This document shows, piece after piece, positions 26,910 to 35,700 of a stretch of 64,000 nucleotides of DNA. Below the pieces are notes generated by a model. The model saw nothing but the letters and a program-made list of their open reading frames with translations, did not search any database and was not told the DNA's origin. Origin of the DNA: an uncultured Alteromonadaceae bacterium (GTDB lineage: Bacteria > Pseudomonadota > Gammaproteobacteria > Enterobacterales > Alteromonadaceae); NCBI GenBank assembly GCA_947503265.1, contig CANNDC010000016.1:32569-96568 (forward strand), written 5' to 3'. Position 1 is the stretch's first letter. Each line of letters opens with the position of its first letter. A program made the position numbers and the translations under genes.

Positions 26910-27389
26910 TTGAAAAATAAAGTGAGATCCATTGATAGCACAGACCTAGAAATCTTGGCCCTTTTATTTAAAGATTCCAGCGTCTCGAACAAAGACATTG
27001 CGGCGAAAGTCGGCTTGGCCCCTTCTTCTTGCTTGGAAAGAATTAAAAAATTGCAATCAGATGGCGTTATAGAAGGCCATCGTCTTATTATTGATTTTGG
27101 CGCTGTAGGGGGCCATATTCAGGCTATGATCTCAGTCAGGCTTTCCAATCATAGTCGTGAAACTGTTGACCATTTTCAACAGGCATTAATCCAACTGCCA
27201 GAAGTGATCAGTCTCTATCACATGGGGGGCGAAAACGATTTTTTAGTCCATGTCACTGTCAGTGATTCCTTGCATCTTCGCGATTTCGTTTTCAATGCCA
27301 TCACAGCACGTGAAGAGGTTAATCATGTCGAAACAGCTTTGGTATACGACTATAAAATTAGTAGCAACCTACCAAACTTGTTACCTTAG
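26910..27389 (+). CDS. Lrp/AsnC-family transcriptional regulator
   Basis: 159-residue regulator. An N-terminal winged helix-turn-helix (about 10-60; NKDIAAKVGLAPSSCLERIKKLQ) precedes an RAM/AsnC effector domain (about 70-150). Such proteins bind amino acids and often control a neighbouring catabolic gene. A PLP enzyme and a 2-hydroxyacid dehydrogenase lie 0.6-3.5 kb downstream and may be targets. The start is TTG at 26910; GTG at 26922 is possible. Twenty bases after anmK. Confidence 0.9.
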   Translation: MKNKVRSIDSTDLEILALLFKDSSVSNKDIAAKVGLAPSSCLERIKKLQSDGVIEGHRLIIDFGAVGGHIQAMISVRLSNHSRETVDHFQQALIQLPEVISLYHMGGENDFLVHVTVSDSLHLRDFVFNAITAREEVNHVETALVYDYKISSNLPNLLP

Positions 27390-27423
27390 TACTCTAAACC
27401 TTTAGAAAAGTAAGTTAACCTCC

Positions 27424-28038
27424 ATGAAATTATTCTCAAACAGTAAATTATCTGCAATAGTATTTTTAGTTGCTTCATCTTTCACCAACGTCGCTTTGGG
27501 CCAAGGAAATTCGCTTGTTTCGGTCCAATCACAAGAGTCTTTCTTTAACAGTATTAAAGGGCTATGCGGAAAGGCCTTTGCAGGGAAAATAGCCGTCGAC
27601 AATGCACCGAGCGATGCATTTAATAACAAAGTTTTGAAAATGCACGTTCGCCAATGTTCTGATACTCAACTTCTAGTGCCTTTTCATGTCGGAAATGATG
27701 CCTCTAGAACCTGGGTGATCACCAAAACAGCATCAGGGTTAACGCTTAAACATGATCATAGACACAAGGATGGAAGTGAAGATGTATTGACTCAGTATGG
27801 CGGCCACACCGTGGAAGCTGGCTGGCCACAAGTTCAATCATTTCCTGCTGACGCATTTACCAAACAGTTGTTCGTAGACCAAGGAATACCTCAATCTATT
27901 GGAAACACATGGCAAATTTTCATCTACCCTGACAAATTTAGCTATCGCCTGATTCGTCAAGGCCGTGAATTTCGCGTCGACTTTGACCTAACTAAGCCAA
28001 TTGCTCCTCCACCAGCTCCATGGGGCTATCAAGACTAG
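27424..28038 (+). CDS. Conserved secreted protein of unknown function
   Basis: 204 residues with a signal peptide ending near NVALG|QGNS (residue 26). The mature part has phrases that look strongly conserved: GKAFAGKIAVDNAPSD, MHVRQCSD, RTWVITK, LKHDHRHKDGSEDVLTQYGG and FRVDFDLTKPI. These recur in marine bacterial proteins of similar length, but I know no named family or activity. The HDHRH cluster could bind metal. The last 47 bases overlap the 3' end of the convergent PLP-enzyme gene. Confidence 0.75.
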   Translation: MKLFSNSKLSAIVFLVASSFTNVALGQGNSLVSVQSQESFFNSIKGLCGKAFAGKIAVDNAPSDAFNNKVLKMHVRQCSDTQLLVPFHVGNDASRTWVITKTASGLTLKHDHRHKDGSEDVLTQYGGHTVEAGWPQVQSFPADAFTKQLFVDQGIPQSIGNTWQIFIYPDKFSYRLIRQGREFRVDFDLTKPIAPPPAPWGYQD

Positions 28039-29842
28039 TTGGCTTTGAGTCTTGGTCGAGTAACTGTTCTAAGCTGTTGCCAGAACCATAGTGTTGCTTA
28101 CATACTTCCATGGACGTTTGCATATACAATTCGTCCAATTTGGCGGCACTCATGAATTGCTCACTGAAACCATTAATAACAGGATCGATGTGAATTTTAG
28201 CGCTGTTGATAAAGTGCGCTATTAACTCTTTCACGTTGTCCGTACCCATTGCAATTCGCATAGTGGTTAAGTGAATTCCAGCCTTTTTTTGCTCTAGCAT
28301 AGAAAGTTCTGAATGTGATGTTAGCGCGGGGCACAAAACAATCGTATTGTTTTGTCCAATACTCACCTGATGACTAAATGCGGGCTCAAGGGCATCGAAA
28401 AACCTAACGAAGGACTCGCGTTGCAATTGCGCATTTTCCATATCAACAGTAAACAATGCACAAGGCCAGCCATGCCTCATTTGTTTCTTCCTAATTTCAG
28501 CATTGTGATGTTTATCTACTGCATGGCTATTGACACTTAGTAGCGGGTGAGACTCCAAAAATGCAGTGAACACAAATGTGTTGATCACTTTATTCATTAT
28601 CCTTGATTCCAAGGTTTTCATGCCGTTGAGCACATCAAAGGCTTTCTCAGAATCAAGAAAAGCACCTTTGATATAATAGACATCCCAGAAAAGGGTCTTG
28701 AACCAATCTAGCCCATTAACTTTATCCCCTTTCGACTGAAACATTCGATACGCTTCACCGATAACGACTCCGGCTGTCGTTGCTCCACTACCACAAAGAT
28801 CTTTTGTATAACTATGAACTATATAGTCAGGCCGTCTCGATTTAATTTCTTGTTGTAAGGGTTGCTGTAAAATTGGCGTGGCTAACGTGGAATCTAGCAT
28901 CACTAGACAATCGTATTTATGCGCTGTTTCACAAATTGAGGCAATATCAAGAACATATCCATGCGGGTTACATGGGGATTCTAAATAGACATGCAGTGAA
29001 GCGCCGTTTTCCAGTTTTTGATTTTGTCGCAGTTTAACCTCAGATAAAAAAGAGGAAAATTCCGCTGATGAATATCCGTCAAACCATTCAAGAGTAATAT
29101 TCAGTCTATTTTCGCGAGCGAAATAGTCGTTCAGTAATTGATATACTCCTCCGTAAACATTGCGCGAAACTATTAACACATCGCCATGAGATAACACATT
29201 CGAAAGCATCGCATCTATCGCTGCCATACCAGAATTAAAGTTCCATGCGAGATATTCTGCTGAATATTTTCCGGCCTCTAAATCGACAATGGCATTGGCC
29301 AGTGAAATATTGGTTGGGTTTAATAACCGCGAGTAGATTTGATGAGTAAACTCCTTACCTTGAAAGGCATCATCAACCCACTCGGTGCACGCATAAACGT
29401 AAGTCGCCGTTCTGACAATCACAGGGGTCGCAGAAAACAACGCCGTTACATTGTCGAACAATGGGTAGTGGCTTTTTGAGATTTGCGAGCCATTTTGATT
29501 GCTCATGCTTTGGTAAGTTGCTCTAAAAGGATTCTGCAACGTATCCAGAACTTTAGCGATTTGAAATGAGAGGAATTTTTTAGCGTTAAAGTAAGCTAAT
29601 TTATCAGATTTACTTAACCCTTCTAAGGTTTCACTGGTCACCTTCCAAATTGAATTCACATCGACTTGAGCATGGTACAAGTGTGTTGCTGCCCCCAATA
29701 GCGCTTGACCATACTCAGATTCAAATTCAATCCCAAAGTGCGCCAACTGTTCTTTTGCCAGCGCATCTATGCTTTGCGCTTTTGTGGTGTTGCGTTTTGG
29801 AGATAATAATTTAGCTTGTTCAACTTGTTGTGTATTTCTCAT
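27992..29842 (-). CDS. Large PLP-dependent enzyme of the Cys/Met metabolism family
   Basis: 616-residue enzyme with the cystathionine gamma-synthase/methionine gamma-lyase fold. YSRLLNPTN (near 170) and NSGMAAIDAML (near 203) are the tetramer/substrate and cofactor loops, LDSTLATP (near 316) holds the aspartate facing the PLP ring, and Lys347 in SYTKDLCGSGA binds PLP. The first 130 residues are an extension not seen in the usual 380-430-residue enzymes, and the tail is about 60 residues longer. Substrate unknown; gamma-elimination or replacement on a sulfur or other amino acid is plausible. Divergent from a D-2-hydroxyacid dehydrogenase. Confidence 0.82.
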   Translation of the reverse strand: MRNTQQVEQAKLLSPKRNTTKAQSIDALAKEQLAHFGIEFESEYGQALLGAATHLYHAQVDVNSIWKVTSETLEGLSKSDKLAYFNAKKFLSFQIAKVLDTLQNPFRATYQSMSNQNGSQISKSHYPLFDNVTALFSATPVIVRTATYVYACTEWVDDAFQGKEFTHQIYSRLLNPTNISLANAIVDLEAGKYSAEYLAWNFNSGMAAIDAMLSNVLSHGDVLIVSRNVYGGVYQLLNDYFARENRLNITLEWFDGYSSAEFSSFLSEVKLRQNQKLENGASLHVYLESPCNPHGYVLDIASICETAHKYDCLVMLDSTLATPILQQPLQQEIKSRRPDYIVHSYTKDLCGSGATTAGVVIGEAYRMFQSKGDKVNGLDWFKTLFWDVYYIKGAFLDSEKAFDVLNGMKTLESRIMNKVINTFVFTAFLESHPLLSVNSHAVDKHHNAEIRKKQMRHGWPCALFTVDMENAQLQRESFVRFFDALEPAFSHQVSIGQNNTIVLCPALTSHSELSMLEQKKAGIHLTTMRIAMGTDNVKELIAHFINSAKIHIDPVINGFSEQFMSAAKLDELYMQTSMEVCKQHYGSGNSLEQLLDQDSKPTSLDSPMELVEEQLA

Positions 29843-29976
29843 GGGGGTACTCTTATAGCTTGAATCGATACAACAAAAGACTAAACTAATTTTATTCTGT
29901 TAAAAACATTATTTAACTTATTTTATTCGTTTAAATTATCATGACAGGAATTATTTGTTTACACTAACGGAACAAG

Positions 29977-30918
29977 ATGAATAATCTGGTTATCCTCAGC
30001 AGAGATCATTTGGAGTACAAAACCCTTATAGAGTCAGCCAATTTGGCTAACCTTCAGGTACTAGCTTCTTCAAATAAATTACAGACGTTAAACCACATCG
30101 AGGACGCAAATATATTACTTGCGGAACCAGATTTAGCAGCAGAACTGGTCTCGAAATCCCACAATCTGAATTGGCTTCAGTCAACTTGGGCTGGAGTGAA
30201 GCCCTTGTTGGATAGACCAAATTTGAATTTCACGATAACAGGCATAAAGCATGTTTTTGGGATCCAAATGCGGGAATATGTATTCACTTATCTACTGCAT
30301 TTTTCCCGTAAAGTAGCAGAGTTTACTGCTTTACAAGAGCAGGGAAAATGGCTTGGTACTGAGGTGGTTACGGATTCTCTTTATGGCAAGAACTTAGGCA
30401 TTATTGGGGTGGGTTCAATTGGCGTTGAAGTCGCAAAGCTTGCAAAGCAATTCGGAATGCAAGTGATTGGCTTAAGTCGCGTGAACGGAAACTGCGAATA
30501 TGTAGATCGCTTTTTCACCCCTGCTGATCTCAATATCTTTGCTCGCCAGTTGGATTATTGTGTTTGTTTACTGCCCCATACTGCTCAAACCAATTCAATG
30601 TTAGGTGAGGGTTTCTTCTCGAACCTTTCTTCCCATTCGGTCTTTATCAATGCGGGGAGAGGTCAGGTGGTCGATCACGATGCGTTGATATCGGCGCTGG
30701 AGAAAAAACAATTGGCAGGCGCTGTATTAGATGTATTTCCAGAAGAACCATTAACCATTAATAGCAGACTATGGAAAACAAAAAATGTTATTATCACTCA
30801 ACATACATCAGCAATATCCAAGCCCAAAGATATTGCTAAGATTTTTATAGAAAACTATAAAAACTATTTGAATGGCGATAAGCTAAATTTCGTTATCGAC
30901 CCAAGCAAAGGTTATTAA
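29977..30918 (+). CDS. D-2-hydroxyacid dehydrogenase family protein
   Basis: 313 residues. NAD-binding Rossmann motif GIIGVGSIGVEVAKLAKQFG near residue 147, INAGRGQVVDHDAL near 226 with the catalytic arginine, EEP near 257 with the glutamate, and QHTSAIS near 273 with the histidine. It should interconvert a 2-oxo acid and a D-2-hydroxy acid. Divergent from the PLP enzyme 134 bases away, so the two may act in sequence: PLP-dependent formation of a 2-oxo acid, then reduction. Substrate not determined. Confidence 0.85.
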   Translation: MNNLVILSRDHLEYKTLIESANLANLQVLASSNKLQTLNHIEDANILLAEPDLAAELVSKSHNLNWLQSTWAGVKPLLDRPNLNFTITGIKHVFGIQMREYVFTYLLHFSRKVAEFTALQEQGKWLGTEVVTDSLYGKNLGIIGVGSIGVEVAKLAKQFGMQVIGLSRVNGNCEYVDRFFTPADLNIFARQLDYCVCLLPHTAQTNSMLGEGFFSNLSSHSVFINAGRGQVVDHDALISALEKKQLAGAVLDVFPEEPLTINSRLWKTKNVIITQHTSAISKPKDIAKIFIENYKNYLNGDKLNFVIDPSKGY

Positions 30919-31073
30919 CCTTTTGGGAAAGCGATTTCTGGTTATTAAATTCGATAGTTTTATGTTAAATAATGATAAATGCACTCGAGTGACTTTGTTA
31001 TGCTAGCGAAAAGGTCGATATTTAATCATTTTGGCTCGACGAGGTGTAAAGCATCAAGGAAGGTGCATGAATT

Positions 31074-32057
31074 ATGATAAATCAATACTCAACTCCATCT
31101 AGGAGCACGGAAGAATACATTATATTGACGTTAAGCGGTGTAACCTGCGTTTGTATTCTTCCATTTGCAATATACCGAATTACAATAGGTGATTGGGCAA
31201 TTGCCGTGCTAGATATATTTGCCGTAATTATTTCAGCTATTCTGTTCACCTATGTCTATCGTACGCATAAAACCAAAATACCTTCACAAATCCTTGCATT
31301 TCTGAGCATGAGTGTCGTGTTTGGCACGATAATTTTAAAAGGTAGTGCGCAAATACTCTGGATTTACCCTGCACTGACAGCCATTTTCTTTTTATTACCC
31401 GCCAATGTTGCTGCCATATTTAGTGCAGTAGTTTTAATCAGTATAGGTGTGGTTTTGCGCAACGAGCTCACCTTATTTTTTACTATTGAGTTTTATGTTT
31501 CGGCAGTTGCAACACTTATTTTTAGTTACGCATTCGCTGATAGAATGCGTAAACAACAAGAACAGTTAACAGAATTAGCCACAAAAGACCCACTAACCGA
31601 GGCTGGCAATCGCAGAGCAATGGAGCAAAAGCTCCTTGATATCATTGCGTTCCAACGTCGTGATCAATCTAAGCCATCTTCGCTAATTCTAATGGACTTA
31701 GATAAATTTAAAGATATCAATGACAACTATGGACATGCCATGGGTGACGATATTCTGGTCGCATTTGTACAAAATATACAAGGTCGAATTAGGGCAACCG
31801 ATAGATTGTACCGATTTGGGGGCGAGGAATTCGTTGTTGTTGCCGACAATACGCCTTTTAAAGATGCAATAGGGTTAGCAGAAGAGCTGCGACTTTCTGT
31901 TGAGAAGGATGGTTGGCTAGCTCAACATAATGTGACTATTTCTGTGGGCACCGCAAAATATGAACCGTTTGAAACCGCTTTTGAATGGCTAGGAAGAGCA
32001 GATCGCGCTATGTATCAAGCAAAAGAACAGGGACGCAACAACTGTTGTATTGCCTAA
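31074..32057 (+). CDS. Membrane-bound diguanylate cyclase (GGDEF)
   Basis: 327 residues: about six hydrophobic segments (residues 15-150) forming a membrane sensory region, a short linker helix, and a GGDEF domain (about 165-325). The active site is GGEEF near residue 245. An inhibitory-site motif RxxD (RATD) lies exactly five residues before it, so both synthesis of cyclic di-GMP and product inhibition look intact. AAGGAAGG lies ten bases before the ATG. No partner EAL gene is adjacent. Confidence 0.93.
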   Translation: MINQYSTPSRSTEEYIILTLSGVTCVCILPFAIYRITIGDWAIAVLDIFAVIISAILFTYVYRTHKTKIPSQILAFLSMSVVFGTIILKGSAQILWIYPALTAIFFLLPANVAAIFSAVVLISIGVVLRNELTLFFTIEFYVSAVATLIFSYAFADRMRKQQEQLTELATKDPLTEAGNRRAMEQKLLDIIAFQRRDQSKPSSLILMDLDKFKDINDNYGHAMGDDILVAFVQNIQGRIRATDRLYRFGGEEFVVVADNTPFKDAIGLAEELRLSVEKDGWLAQHNVTISVGTAKYEPFETAFEWLGRADRAMYQAKEQGRNNCCIA

Positions 32058-32150
32058 GACGTAGTGGTGTGATTACCAAGGGATTGTGTCGCTCTAATTA
32101 CCAAGCTAACTAGGTCTATTCTGGGTCAACAATCGAAAGCTCACTGGGTA

Positions 32151-33401
32151 TTAGCTACAAAATAGCCCTCTAACATTTGGGAAATACTTTTCTGCACTGC
32201 CAGTGTTAAAACACACGATACTGTCAGTAGAATCAGTGATATTCTGCCGAAAAGCGATCTCAATTGCAGCTACTGCGGCAGCGCCTTCCGGGCTAATAAA
32301 CATAGAATATTGTTTAAATATCGCTTTGGTATGTCGTCCAATCTCTTCCTCTGAAACCGCAATTGCAGCCCCTTGGCTTTGTCGAATAATGCGAAGAACG
32401 GCTTTGTGTCCTACTCCACCTGGAACGTTTAATCCCGTTGCTAAGGTTTTTCCACCATCGGTGGGAACCGTATCTGACAAGTTTTGTTGAAAAGCATCAA
32501 CGACAGGGGAATTGTTTTCGCTTTGAATAGCAATGATTTTTGGTCGTTCACTACCGATTACACCTAACTGTTCTAGCTCGTCAAATGCCTTCCACATTCC
32601 TAAAATACCTGTGCCACCGCCGGTAGGGTAAAATATGACATCAGGCAGTTGCCAGTTCTGGCTTATGAGATTAGGCTCTGCCAGCTCTAGTCCCATGGTC
32701 TTTTTCCCCTCAATTCGCCATCCCGGCTCTTGAAAGGTGGCACAATTGAAAAAGCCCTTTGGCAGGTATTTATCTTTCATCAAAACCCCTGCTTCGCGAA
32801 TTGTACCTTTGACTAAATCCAGATGAATTTGCTCATGCAAGCGACTGTAAGCAGCCACTTTTCCAAGTATCGGCATAGGTGTGTCATCGGGCATGACCAC
32901 AGCGACCTCTAAGCTAAACTGCGCGCCATACTCAGACAAAGAATCGCCAGCATTACCCTGAGTAGGTACGACTAATTTGTCTAGAGCAAAAAATTTTGCC
33001 ATGGTCGCAACTACTGACATGCCACGATCCTTAAAACTTCCGGTGGGGTTAGCTCCGAATGATGAATAAGGTTGCCCTTCGTCTTTAACAAATATGGACA
33101 GGCCAAATTTTTCCAGAATTTGATAATCGCTAATATCAATAATGGGTGTATGCCCTTCTCCAAGGGAGCAAATTTGATTCTTCTGATGCTGAATATCAAA
33201 CGGCAATAGGGGACCAAATCGCCACATTGATTTCACATCAGGGTGAAACCAAGTTGCAGATGGGTAATCACGCTTTATAGCATCCGTGTCTACTAACATT
33301 TGTACGGGTCGCCCATCCTTTGGGCATAGGTTCATTGCTTCATTGGCACTATACAAAGAGCCACACTCTGTGCATTCTAAACCTTTTACGTATTTCACCA
33401 T
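32151..33401 (-). CDS. Threonine synthase-like PLP enzyme with N-terminal zinc finger
   Basis: 416 residues, fold type II PLP enzyme. The N-terminus has cysteines 10, 13 and 26 (CTECGSLY...C), a rubredoxin-like knuckle as in plant/archaeal-type threonine synthases. The PLP lysine is Lys124 in NPTGSFKDRGMSV and the phosphate loop is PTGGGTGILGMWKAF near 240. It may make threonine from O-phosphohomoserine or act on a related substrate; enteric-type ThrC is a different branch, so this may be a second enzyme. Its start overlaps the stop of the thioredoxin-like gene by one base (TAATG). Confidence 0.85.
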   Translation of the reverse strand: MVKYVKGLECTECGSLYSANEAMNLCPKDGRPVQMLVDTDAIKRDYPSATWFHPDVKSMWRFGPLLPFDIQHQKNQICSLGEGHTPIIDISDYQILEKFGLSIFVKDEGQPYSSFGANPTGSFKDRGMSVVATMAKFFALDKLVVPTQGNAGDSLSEYGAQFSLEVAVVMPDDTPMPILGKVAAYSRLHEQIHLDLVKGTIREAGVLMKDKYLPKGFFNCATFQEPGWRIEGKKTMGLELAEPNLISQNWQLPDVIFYPTGGGTGILGMWKAFDELEQLGVIGSERPKIIAIQSENNSPVVDAFQQNLSDTVPTDGGKTLATGLNVPGGVGHKAVLRIIRQSQGAAIAVSEEEIGRHTKAIFKQYSMFISPEGAAAVAAIEIAFRQNITDSTDSIVCFNTGSAEKYFPNVRGLFCS

Positions 33402-34177
33402 TACTCCCAGTAAAAGGGCTGGTAGTTAGGTAACTTTAAGGGCAAGGGAGCTTTCTTCAACGCTTGTGCTTTCAGAGCCGCCAAGTCGTTTTGCAGTTTA
33501 ATTCTAAATTCTCTTACCGCATTCCAATCTTCAACAAAGTGTTCAGTGGTGTTGCCTTTTTCTTCCTCAATCATTAGCGGTCTGAGGTGCTCGTAGGCTT
33601 GATTCAATCGATGACCTTGAAACTGAGCAAACATATTAATCTGTGCTTGATAGGCTGGTCCTATCGGAGGAATATCAGATTGCGCCTTTGAAGCGTATTC
33701 TTTGAAATAGTCCAAATATTCTTTCAAGGGTATATTGTCTGCCATACCCCATTTTTTCAAAGTGGTTTCATTAAGCAGTTTTCCTGACTTGGGATCAATG
33801 ATAAAGACGGTAGGTGTAGCAAAATAATGCGCTTGCCCGAAACGTTGAGTGATATCACGCCTATCTTCCAACTTCCCAACATCAATATAGGCCATTTGAT
33901 AATGCGTTGAGAGCACATCTTGCATCTTCGAATGGCTAAAACGCTTCACCAAACCTCTGCTGTCGTGGCACCAATTAGCACCAAGTACGATCAACGCTAA
34001 CTGCTCTTTCTTAGAAGCCAAATCTAGGGTTTGTTGCACTTTCCCTGAGGGATCATCTATAGGATGAAACACTCTATATTTCTCGTCATTTTCATCCGAT
34101 GCCGCACTTGATATTTGTGTTCCCAACCCCCAGATTAACGCACAAAGGATAAAAGAAAATTGCAGTAGCTGTTTCAT
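33401..34177 (-). CDS. Secreted thioredoxin-like protein with a single active-site cysteine
   Basis: 258 residues with a signal peptide (cut near ISSAASDEN, residue 25). The thioredoxin-like domain (about 45-170) carries WCHDS at Cys70 instead of WCxxC, so it cannot form the usual disulfide. The phrase ALIVLGANWCHDSRGL matches a thioredoxin subgroup of unknown role. The C-terminal 90 residues are helical. It is translationally coupled to the threonine-synthase-like gene, although one product is exported and the other cytosolic. Confidence 0.8.
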   Translation of the reverse strand: MKQLLQFSFILCALIWGLGTQISSAASDENDEKYRVFHPIDDPSGKVQQTLDLASKKEQLALIVLGANWCHDSRGLVKRFSHSKMQDVLSTHYQMAYIDVGKLEDRRDITQRFGQAHYFATPTVFIIDPKSGKLLNETTLKKWGMADNIPLKEYLDYFKEYASKAQSDIPPIGPAYQAQINMFAQFQGHRLNQAYEHLRPLMIEEEKGNTTEHFVEDWNAVREFRIKLQNDLAALKAQALKKAPLPLKLPNYQPFYWE

Positions 34178-34410
34178 ATAAACGGCGCTCCTTGTTCAGC
34201 CATCAATGAATAAAAACATTATCACAATACATAGGTTTTGTAGTTAAACTTTAGCGCAAATTTCTTGTCTCATTGTTCACTCGCCTAGTCTTTGCTATAA
34301 ATTGGTTAAGACAACATTATTGTGTTGGATAAAGAAGAAGTATCGTTCAACTCGTAGGACCTAGTCTAACAGGCCTTAGTAAGCTAATTCACAAACCTGA
34401 GGAAAAAGAA

Positions 34411-34791
34411 ATGACATTAAATATGGATGAAGTCATTCAATTATCGGCGGAAAAACGCCATGCTTACTTGCTGACTCAAGTAACACTAAATCAAAAAATT
34501 TGGATTCTTACCGATGAGCACGGTTGTGTCATGTTAAACAGTGATGATGAAGACTGTGTGCCAGTTTGGCCCTCAGAACAATTCGCAAATTACTGGGCAA
34601 CGGGTGATTGGGCAGACTGCTCCCCTTTAGCCATACCGTTGACAGATTGGTTTGATCGTTGGACCAAAGGTTTGGAAGGCGATGGGGTCTCTATAGCTGT
34701 ATTCCCAAATCCCGACGAGGAAGGTGTGGTGGTTTTCCCAGATATTTTTCATCAAGAGTTAAAACAAAAAGCCAGTAAAAAGCTAAATTAG
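34411..34791 (+). CDS. DUF2750-family protein
   Basis: 126-residue cytosolic protein matching the DUF2750 pattern: ILTDEHGCVMLNSDD in the first half, VPVWPSEQFANYWA in the middle, and LTDWFDRWTKGLEGDGVSIAVFP before the end. Acidic and single-domain. Function unknown. A GAGG ribosome binding site precedes the ATG. Single gene; a long hairpin follows 23 bases after its stop. Confidence 0.8.
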   Translation: MTLNMDEVIQLSAEKRHAYLLTQVTLNQKIWILTDEHGCVMLNSDDEDCVPVWPSEQFANYWATGDWADCSPLAIPLTDWFDRWTKGLEGDGVSIAVFPNPDEEGVVVFPDIFHQELKQKASKKLN

Positions 34792-34813
34792 AAAATATAT
34801 AGATGATTGGGGC

Positions 34814-34850
34814 GGTGTAACTTCTCGCTAGTTAAAGGAGAAGTTACACC
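34814..34850. terminator. Long perfect hairpin between convergent genes
   Basis: GGTGTAACTTCTC and GAGAAGTTACACC form a perfect 13-base stem around an 11-base loop, just after the DUF2750 gene. It lacks a T-tract on either strand, so it is not a classical terminator, although position between convergent genes suggests a transcription boundary or RNA-end protection. It could also be a small repeat element. Confidence 0.45.
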
Positions 34851-34866
34851 ATAAAGAGAGAGTAGA

Positions 34867-35025
34867 TCACTGCCCTGGCGATTGCATCAAGTCGTGTGGT
34901 AAGTGAGGCCTTAATTCCATTTATCTTCCGTGTGAAGAGTACAATTTTGTACTCCAAGTCGACTCTTCTGGCTTATCTTCAATCCTGAATCCAAAACCGT
35001 TCCATGAAAAATCAACTGTTGCCAT
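34867..35025 (-). pseudogene. Possible interrupted small ORF
   Basis: A minus-strand frame starts at ATG 35025 (MATVDFSWNGFGFR), runs 34 codons to TAA at 34921-34923, then continues directly in frame with ATG to a TGA at 34867 (MELRPHLPHDLMQSPG). AAGGA lies just before the first ATG. Codon content is gene-like, so this may be a small gene broken by one stop, two tiny genes, or chance. No family recognised. Confidence 0.25.
34937..34954. repeat. Palindrome in the DUF2750-GST gap
   Basis: GAGTACAATTTTGTACTC is a perfect palindrome (8 + 2 + 8). A second, CCACAATTTGTGG, lies at 35059-35071. With the 13-base hairpin at 34814-34850 this gives three dyads in a 333-base gap. They could be protein sites or hairpins; no function can be named. 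Confidence 0.4.
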
Positions 35026-35124
35026 TATCCTTGTGATATTTCATCTACTCCACAAACACCACAATTTGTGGCATTCAATAGGTAAGTGACACAAGTTTTC
35101 GTTTTCTCGCAGCAAAATATAAAT

Positions 35125-35700
35125 TTATTTTCTTGGGTCGGTTGCCGTGACTTCTATTCGTTCACAATTATCATCATGGAAAGACAATAAGTTGGGCATA
35201 TTACTGAGTTCAACTAGTGTTCGAAACTCAATCCAATCGATCAAACTAAACAAACACATAGAAGGATAATGCCACTGGGAAAAGTGCCCTTCCTCGGCCA
35301 GCACATTAAGTTGACCCAACGTTGCTTCAACCCTTTCCCTCTGCAATGAAAAATACATTCTGTCTTCGGTAGTATCGATGTCAGAACGTTTTAACAGAAA
35401 CATTTGCACTAAAGAATCTGTCGCTGCATCAATTAATGTTAACTGATTTTCCTGTTCCCAACTTGGTGATGGAAAGCCGTACTTTTCGGTTAAATAGCGA
35501 TAAATCACCCGGGAATCAAAAATAATTTGCTGCTCATCTTCAAGCATAGGGATTTTCAGCGTCGGATTTCGTGAAGCAAGTATCTCTCTGTCTTTCCCTT
35601 CGAATATTTGCAAGTTTACAAATTCATGTTCGGTATTCGCTAACCACATTCTCAGACGTCTAACAAATGGCGAGGTTGTTGAACCATAAAGTTTAACCAA
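35125..35700 (-). CDS. Glutathione S-transferase family protein
   Basis: About 191 residues. N-terminal thioredoxin-like GST domain (VKLYGSTTSPFVRRLRMWL, then TLKIPMLEDEQQIIFDSRVIYRYL with the glutathione gamma-glutamyl contact DS), then a helical C-terminal domain. I set the start at a TTG at 35700: GGAG lies seven bases upstream and the protein then begins exactly like other GSTs. The longer frame from 35742 would overlap the RND gene by 50 bases. With this start the overlap is eight bases, so it is the last gene of the efflux operon. Confidence 0.85.
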   Translation of the reverse strand: MVKLYGSTTSPFVRRLRMWLANTEHEFVNLQIFEGKDREILASRNPTLKIPMLEDEQQIIFDSRVIYRYLTEKYGFPSPSWEQENQLTLIDAATDSLVQMFLLKRSDIDTTEDRMYFSLQRERVEATLGQLNVLAEEGHFSQWHYPSMCLFSLIDWIEFRTLVELSNMPNLLSFHDDNCERIEVTATDPRK

